From: Corylus avellana
Lineage: Eukaryota; Streptophyta; Magnoliopsida; Fagales; Betulaceae
NCBI RefSeq assembly: GCF_901000735.1
Contig: NC_081551.1
Location: 3,967,605-4,031,604 of the forward strand
Direction of reading: 5' to 3'
Length of the DNA: 64,000 nucleotides
The translations under genes were made by a program, and so were the position numbers. The notes beneath the pieces are model-generated. The model was not told the DNA's origin and ran no database searches. It saw nothing but the letters and a program-made list of their open reading frames with translations. Positions within the stretch are counted from its first letter, which is position 1. The number at the start of each line of letters is the position of its first letter. Shown here piece by piece: positions 58,337-64,000 of the stretch.

Positions 58337-58960
58337 TGTAAACGAACAAAGTTACCTGTGAGCTCGCCCGGGTTTAGCTCGATAAAGCTTGGTTCGTGCG
58401 CGACTCAGTTATTAAATGAGCCGTTTGTGAACATGAAATTATACTCGATTATTAAACGATACATACCCGTATACAACTTGGCTCGCTTATTAGCGCGACT
58501 CGTATATATTTATATATCTACATATTAATTCATAAATATATGTATATATATTAATTAATAAAAATAACTTATATAATATATAATTTAATGATAAAATTTA
58601 ATCATATGGTCATATCTTAAATGATCTAACCATTAAGTATCTAATGCTAGTTGAATCAACAATTTGAATTGTTAATTATATGATTGAATGGAAACTTATT
58701 ATACTTAATCGTATCATTAATAAAATTTGTATATGCTTTTTTTTTGAATTTTTTTTTATTTAAATACAAAATTTAAATAATCCAATACAAGCCGATGTTG
58801 GCTCGAGCTCGGACAGAGTACCCATCCTAACGAGCCAAGCTTGGACACGAAATGGGGCTCATGTTAAGCTCGAGCTTGAGCTTGAGCTCGAGTTCGACAA
58901 AAAATTCAACGAGCCAAGCTTGAACAAGCACTACCTGCTCAAGCTCGGCTCGTTTACACG
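58337..58960. mobile_element. hAT-like element, second copy
   Basis: Counterpart of 56233-56880 with a small deletion at the left end. The right flank TGCTGCA is kept. Confidence 0.65.
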
Positions 58961-60820
58961 TGCTGCACTCCAAACCAGCTTACAAGCATAAGCTCTTAAG
59001 CTTTTGTTCCTCCAATTTCTTATTCCTTGACTCATAATTTCCTCCCATTCTATTGGAGGATCAAGTACTAGACATTTCTTCCTTGTTTCTCCCCAAATTC
59101 TTTTACTGAATCCACATTCTAAGAATAAATGATCTCTGCATTCAATAATGCTTCTGCAAAACACACATTTGACCTCTCCCTTATAGCCCCAATCCAGCCA
59201 CAATACAAATGCTTGTTTAGGAATTGCAAGTGGAAACCAAATCAGTTTCTACCAATCCACTTTTGGCTTCTTAGATCGAATTGCATCCCACGTTTTTACA
59301 CTGGTATAACAACTTTCTTTTTCTTTTCAAAATCACCCATATAGGCTTATCACTTTCTCCTAGTTTCACCATTGGCAACTTGCTTTGTATACTAACTAAA
59401 TCTTCTGATTTGGCTGGTTCCCACTCCCACTTCTTTCCCTTTATTACACTCGATTAGTTTGCTTCCATCTTACTTCGAGCATCATATACTACCTTATATC
59501 CATATTGTTCACAAAGGACATCATCAGGGTGCCACCAATCCAGCCATAAATGAATGTTTTTTCCATCTTCCACCGAGAATTTAATGAACTTCTTTGCTAT
59601 ATCCCTTAGCTTAAGTATCTTTTTCCAGCTCCATGTTCAATTATGTATTATTTTTAGTTGCCAAAAACATCTCCCTTTAAGCAAGTTCACCTTAACCCAT
59701 GCTACCCAAGGAGAACCTGCTTTTGTGAACATGTTCCAAATGTGCTTCATAATTGCTGCCTTATTCCATTCTTCTATTGTTTTCAACCCCAATCCTCCTT
59801 CATTTCTTGGAACACATCAAATCCCAAGCAACTTTGCTTTAGCTGAACAATCTTCACTGCTATTCCACAACAGTCGATTGAACTTTTGTTCTATTGATCT
59901 AATAATTTTCTTTGGCAAAATGTAGATACTAGACTAAAAAATTTTTATGATTTATTAAACAAAAGATAAAATTTGCAATCTTCCTACAAATGAAAAAGAT
60001 TTTTTGACATCCAGGAATCTATCCTTCCTGAAGTTTTTTCCATAAGCATTGAAAAATATGTAGCTGATAGCTTTTTTGAAATCAGTGGAACCCCCAATTA
60101 TCTTACTGGTAATTTCTCCTCTTTCATTTTTAAACAATCTTTCATCTGCTTCTTCATCAACTGTGATACTCCTGAGCTATAAAAGGTACTTTTTCTGGTT
60201 TGCTGAGCAATCCTGACAAATCAGCAAACTCTTGTAGCACTTTTTTAATGATCAGCACTGATTACATTTTTGCCAACGAGAATAGCAATAGATCATCAGC
60301 AAAACATGTGTAAGCTTGATTTCAGAACATATATTATGGAAACTGAATTATTTTTCATTTTTTGTAGCATCTTGTATCAACCTCGACTGAATTTCCATTA
60401 CTATCACAAAGAGATATAGTGAAATCAGGACCCCTTGTCTTAAACCTCTCTTCCCTTCAAAGTATCCAATAAGAGTACCATTCAAAGCAATAGAGAATCT
60501 TGGAGAAGTTATATATTCACGAATCCATCTGACATATTACGTAGGAGCTCCTACACTTGACAGACATTGCAGTATAAACTTCCAATCCACCGAGTCATGC
60601 CTCCAAAAATCTACCTTAATAGTACAGTACATCTTTGTTTACCCTCCTCTTTGTGATAATCTTTCACCACTTATTGAGCCAACAAAACATTCTTTGCAAT
60701 ACTTCTATTTGGAATTAAAGCAGTTTGGTTAGGACTTATGATCTCATCCAAACAAGGAAGCAGTCTGTTTGCTAGAATTTTGGGTATGCATTTATATATA
60801 ACATTGCAGCAAGAGATACC
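58961..60820 (-). pseudogene. Decayed LINE reverse transcriptase in CAMTA last intron
   Basis: On the minus strand, with many frame breaks, LINE motifs appear in proper order. Near 60480-60370: LNGTLIGYFEGKRGLRQG. Near 60325-60275: CFADDLLLFSLAK, the RT catalytic box. Near 59200-58960: CVFCRSIIECRDHLFLECGF, the zinc-binding RT motif. It is an old non-LTR element, clearly different from the intact LINE at 21541. Confidence 0.75.
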
Positions 60821-61176
60821 TGAACTCACTCATAGAAGATGGTAATTTTGCTTTTAATTTTATCCTTTCTTTATTCTCTTGCTTTCGTGTAACAGTATCT
60901 TTTGCAGATGGTAATTTATGGTTCCTTTGGGAATATAATTTATGCTCCTTTCAGTGTAAACAACTCTGGAGCAACTCATTTTAGCAGAGCCCATGGGGGC
61001 TTTCAACGCTGCACGATTCACAATGCCTCCTCTTCTTGATCTTTTGGTTTTTATTAGTTCTTATTTATTGAACAAAACAACCTAGGATGGATGGGCTAGT
61101 TTGAACCCTTGCCTTGAACCGATTACCTAGAATCTCCAAATATTATGTGCATCAACACTTTATCTTGGGGGCGGGG
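60821..61176 (+). repeat. Duplicate before the third 100-N gap
   Basis: Matches 61277-61640 (TGAACTCACTCATAGAAGATG ... GGGGGCGGGG is shared at both ends) and ends exactly at the gap. Confidence 0.88.
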
Positions 61177-61276
61177 NNNNNNNNNNNNNNNNNNNNNNNN
61201 NNNNNNNNNNNNNNNNNNNNNNNNNNNNNNNNNNNNNNNNNNNNNNNNNNNNNNNNNNNNNNNNNNNNNNNNNNNN
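61177..61276. other. Assembly gap (100 N)
   Basis: 100 N between two near-identical copies. Confidence 0.99.
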
Positions 61277-61640
61277 TGAACTCACTCATAGAAGATGGTA
61301 ATTTTGCTTTTAATTTTATCCTTTCTTTTTCTACATCTTTTTTCTCTTGCTTTCGTGAAACAGTATCTTTTGCAGATGGTAATTTATGGTTCCTTTGGGA
61401 ATATAATTTATGCTCCTTTCAGTGTAAATAACTCTGGAGCAACTCATTTTAGCAGCCCATGGGGGCTTTCAGCGGTGCACGATTCACAATGCCTCCTGTT
61501 CTTGATCGTTTGGTTTTAGTAGTTCTTATTTATTGAACAAAACAACCTAGGATGGATGCGCTAGTTTGAACCCTGCCTGGAACCGATTACCTACAATCTC
61601 CAAATATTATGTGCATCAACACTTTATCTTGGGGGCGGGG
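61277..61640 (+). repeat. Duplicate after the third 100-N gap
   Basis: Second copy of 60821-61176. It continues into the intron leading to the last CAMTA exon. Confidence 0.88.
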
Positions 61641-61924
61641 AACAAAAGCAATCTTACCCATTGCACATAGTAGTAGAAATGCTGTCAACTTGGGATCTCA
61701 TCTTCAATAGATCTCTAAATAGGATGGAGTTTGTTAGTATTCTGCAATACACTTCATCTCTCTTAGGGTTGATATGCGGAAGTCTTTTGTGTCTCACTCC
61801 TGTTGATCTGCAGGTTGATGATAGGGTTGTAAACGCTTCAGAAGAAACAGGTGATTTTGATGATGACCTGAGAAATCTTGAAGCATTGTTGGATGAAGAC
61901 ACGGACATGCCTACAGCAACATAG

Positions 61925-62270
61925 AAGTGAGCCTCCGGTTCATTCTCTTCCCTTGTAGAAAATCTATTTTAGGACTAATATTGTCATTGCATTGCTAGGC
62001 TTTGCTAAAATTCTCTGTAAATGAAAAACCCTACCAATCATCTAACTAACCTTAATTCTTATAAAGCAGATTTGCTAAAATTCTCTGTACTGTTCCTCCA
62101 AGGTGGCGGTGGTGATAGCGCATAGATGACCCCAGACGTATCTCATCTTTTCTTTCTTACGATCATGATCTGATCCCCACTGCCCGTTGTTGTCTGGGCA
62201 ATTTGTGTTGTGACCTTGACCTTGACTGTTATTTATTTTGTTTTACGTACAATATATGTTATTAATACAT
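61925..62270 (+). other. CAMTA copy 3 3' UTR region
   Basis: Downstream of the TAG at 61922-61924. From about 62065 it matches the 3' UTR after CAMTA copy 1 (21345-21540), including CTCTGTACTGTTCC and CCCGTTGTTGTCTGGGC. The polyadenylation site was not fixed. Confidence 0.55.
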
Positions 62271-62379
62271 TATTTTTACTGAACGTGCTTATGGTTATCT
62301 CCATCAGCGATTTTTTTGATGCAGGTTTTAATTTGAAATTCTAGCATTTTACTAATTTGAGTAGAGAATAACTTTTATA

Positions 62380-62548
62380 GAGATTTGGTGAAGTCTCTCA
62401 TCCGTCACTTCTGTGTTTTTAAAAAAATGATGTGGCTTTTTAAATTAGCATTTGATTAAAATCAAATAATAATTAATCATAAGCTCAATGGTGATTTTAA
62501 AAGTCATATCATCTTTAGAGGGACATAAAAGAGACTTGTAACATTACT
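62380..62548. mobile_element. MITE related to 4374-4540
   Basis: Contains TTTTAAAAGTCATATCATC and ends GACTTGTAACATTAC, like the MITE nested at 4374-4540. The left end is less clear. Confidence 0.45.
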
Positions 62549-63793
62549 AACTCAGCACAAATCAAGTCTTTCGTGCCCTTCATTAATAAGATGACACAAG
62601 CATAAAACAATAAAAATGAGTGTTGTGAAAACATCAAATCTTTATCTTTATCTTTTAATTTATTTCTTTATTTCTTGATTTTTTATTTTTATTTTTATAA
62701 TTTTGAATTGTGTGTATAAGGGATAAAGCTAATGCTTCCATAACACTCACTTTTATTGTTTCATACAAATATGGCATCCTCTCAAATTAGAGTAATGCGA
62801 AATTTAAGAGATGAATGAACGGATTATGCAAAGAGGCTAAGGAGATCCAACATAGATAGGTGATACAATCGGTGTCAAAAATCTAAATTGTCGCTCTTAT
62901 TTTTCACTGTAAAATACTTTTATCAAGTAACGTTTTTGTGGCATGATTACTCGTATCATTTGGAATATAAAGATTATTTTTTTGGTTAAGGAAGCCCCGC
63001 CACATAAACATTAAGATGATGATAAACATTAAGATGATGAGAGGTAATGAATAAAATTATTAGCATGATTGTTGTATAGCTGTTACTTGTTAGGATATGT
63101 ACGATGTTATTGAATTTCATGTCTCTTTAAGATGGGCTTTTTATGTGAATTTCATGGCCCATCCCGATCAACCCAGTAAGATGGAGATGAGTCGGAAATT
63201 TCCATGTGATGCGGGACAAACATAAGAATGAGAAGAGAGTGAAAAGAGAGAAGAAGCCAAGAAGAGAAGAGAAACAAGCTAGAGGAGAAGAAGAAGCTCC
63301 GGAAATGTGAAAAGAGTGAAGAAAGAAGACGAGAGAGACGACATACAATACAATAGAAAACTAGATTTAAATAGGCTAGGGATTAAACCCTAACGTAAAC
63401 AACAAAAAATGCTTCCCATAAAGTAGAAATAGAATTCCATTTCCTTTCCATGTCTTCCCCATTAGCAAATATGCCCTTTTTCGTACTTTCCCAGAATTCT
63501 TTCCTATGCATCAAACAGAGCCATACAGAAACCGATGTCAATAAGCAATATACCAAACATTTTTACTCCATATTTTCAAGAAATACTAACCTAGATTTTG
63601 CAATGTTATCCCACATTCTAATGAGATTAGACTTCAGGAAAGAAAACCTGAAAAAAGAAGACAACAATTGGAGGGGGTTGGGGAAAACACATTACACTAC
63701 CAGCAGTAAGACATTATACACTCATCGTCGAAATTGAAACACTCTAAACCATGAAAGAACTTCATATTCATTGTGATAATATTCTGGTATGGC
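62549..63793. other. Intergenic, repeat debris, no gene seen
   Basis: AT-rich sequence. 63120-63400 has GA-rich text and GATTTAAATAGGCTAGGG that could be an LTR or leader remnant. Two small frames (63127-63348 minus, 63450-63737 plus) show no recognisable domain. Confidence 0.35.
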
Positions 63794-63979
63794 TTAGGCA
63801 GATTTCTCAGCTTCTGCAGCTGCTTTTGCTGCTGCTTCTTCATCTCGAAACTTCTTCATGGACGGAGGTGGTTTGGGAACAATGCTTTTCTTCCATTTCC
63901 GGTCGAGCTTTCTTGACAACCTCTTGTTGATTCCCTCCTCAACTTCTCTTTCGCGTTTAACAGTAAGCATGCGAGCAAT
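63794..63979 (-). CDS. Last exon of an unidentified basic protein
   Basis: The minus strand reads 61 codons to TAA (63796-63794) after an acceptor-like AAATATAG at about 63987-63980. The sequence is ARMLTVKREREVEEGINKR, LSRKLDRKWKKSIVPKPPP, SMKKFRDEEAAAKAAAEAEK, SA. It is strongly charged, with an alanine-rich helical tail. The style resembles small ribosome- or RNA-associated proteins, but I do not recognise it. The rest lies beyond the right edge. Confidence 0.6.
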   Translation of the reverse strand: MARMLTVKREREVEEGINKRLSRKLDRKWKKSIVPKPPPSMKKFRDEEAAAKAAAEAEKSA

Positions 63980-64000
63980 CTATATTTGAATCAGCCACCG

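Larger units (their letters stand above)
57650..59641 (+). repeat. 2.0-kb direct duplicate after gap (exon 12 unit 2)
   Basis: Second copy of 55546-57549. It continues without a break into further LINE remnant sequence. Confidence 0.88.
48902..61924 (+). pseudogene. CAMTA copy 3, exons 2-13, with an exon 9 frameshift
   Basis: Exons 48902-49021, 49775-49890, 50060-50148, 51405-51447, 51607-51817, 51986-52099, 52225-52547, 53044-53593, 53755-54452, 54846-55428, 55577-55900, 61814-61924. With copy-2 exon 1 and without the extra 4 bases the model gives 1105 residues, normal for CAMTA2/3. It has a canonical CG-1 domain, TIG domain, ankyrin repeats, two IQ motifs (AIRIQNKFRSWKGRKEF, IVKIQAHVRGHQVRKNY), a calmodulin-binding helix (ILRWRRKGSGLRGF) and a C-terminal coiled segment. 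Exon 9 carries 4 extra bases near 53243-53246 (GCAGATCGAACAC against GCAGAACAC in copy 1), shifting the frame to a stop at 53382. It lacks exon 1 and a promoter of its own. Alternative: the insertion is a base-call error and the gene works through copy 2's exon 1. Confidence 0.78.

Noticed and set aside
1..64000. tRNA, rRNA or CRISPR features
   Set aside because: I saw no cloverleaf with A and B boxes, no rRNA-like blocks and no regular spacer-repeat array. The 130-bp units at 31931 are a tandem minisatellite without spacers.

Overview
This window looks like nuclear DNA of a woody rosid eudicot, possibly Fagales (low-confidence inference from gene relatives). The signs are long AT-rich introns, plant-specific gene families (CAMTA, CHX15-type exchanger, tubulin cofactor C, a SCARECROW-like fragment) and a dense load of plant transposons. 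It is a draft assembly with five runs of N. At three of them the sequence after the gap repeats the sequence before it.

Layout: (1) 1-434 is the 5' end of a minus-strand tubulin-folding cofactor C gene. (2) 435-7640 is a repeat-rich intergenic region: a foldback element, a broken SCL6/HAM-type GRAS gene fragment, a hAT-like element with a nested MITE, and a TRIM retrotransposon with an extra third LTR and intact target duplication. (3) About 7645-21540 is duplication copy 1, with a small four-helix membrane protein gene (minus) and CAMTA copy 1. CAMTA copy 1 has an open reading frame over 11 exons but loses its calmodulin-binding end at a templated-looking junction. (4) 21541-~28050 is a nearly intact plant L1 LINE (minus) beside CAMTA copy 1. 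(5) 28800-31400 is more hAT and LTR debris. (6) 31440-36669 is a complete four-exon CHX15-like cation/H+ exchanger with a minisatellite and nested MITEs in its introns. (7) 36928-62300 is duplication copy 2 plus a second tandem part: a second small membrane protein gene, CAMTA copy 2 (promoter and exons 1-6 only, split by a young LTR retrotransposon carrying a COG7-like fragment), fused directly to CAMTA copy 3 (exons 2-13, no exon 1). (8) 62300-64000 is repeats and the last exon of an unidentified minus-strand gene.

The main biology is the CAMTA cluster. As assembled, no copy encodes a normal full-length protein. Copy 1 keeps the CG-1, TIG and ankyrin parts but lacks IQ and calmodulin-binding sequence. 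Copies 2 and 3 together form a chimera whose exon phases would allow either a normal splice (exon 1 to copy-3 exon 2) or a double CG-1 protein, but copy-3 exon 9 has a 4-base insertion that shifts the frame. Transposons present in some copies and absent from others give a relative order of events: a TRIM before copies 1 and 2 separated, then a MITE composite only in copy 1, and a solo LTR and the COG7-carrying retrotransposon only in copy 2.
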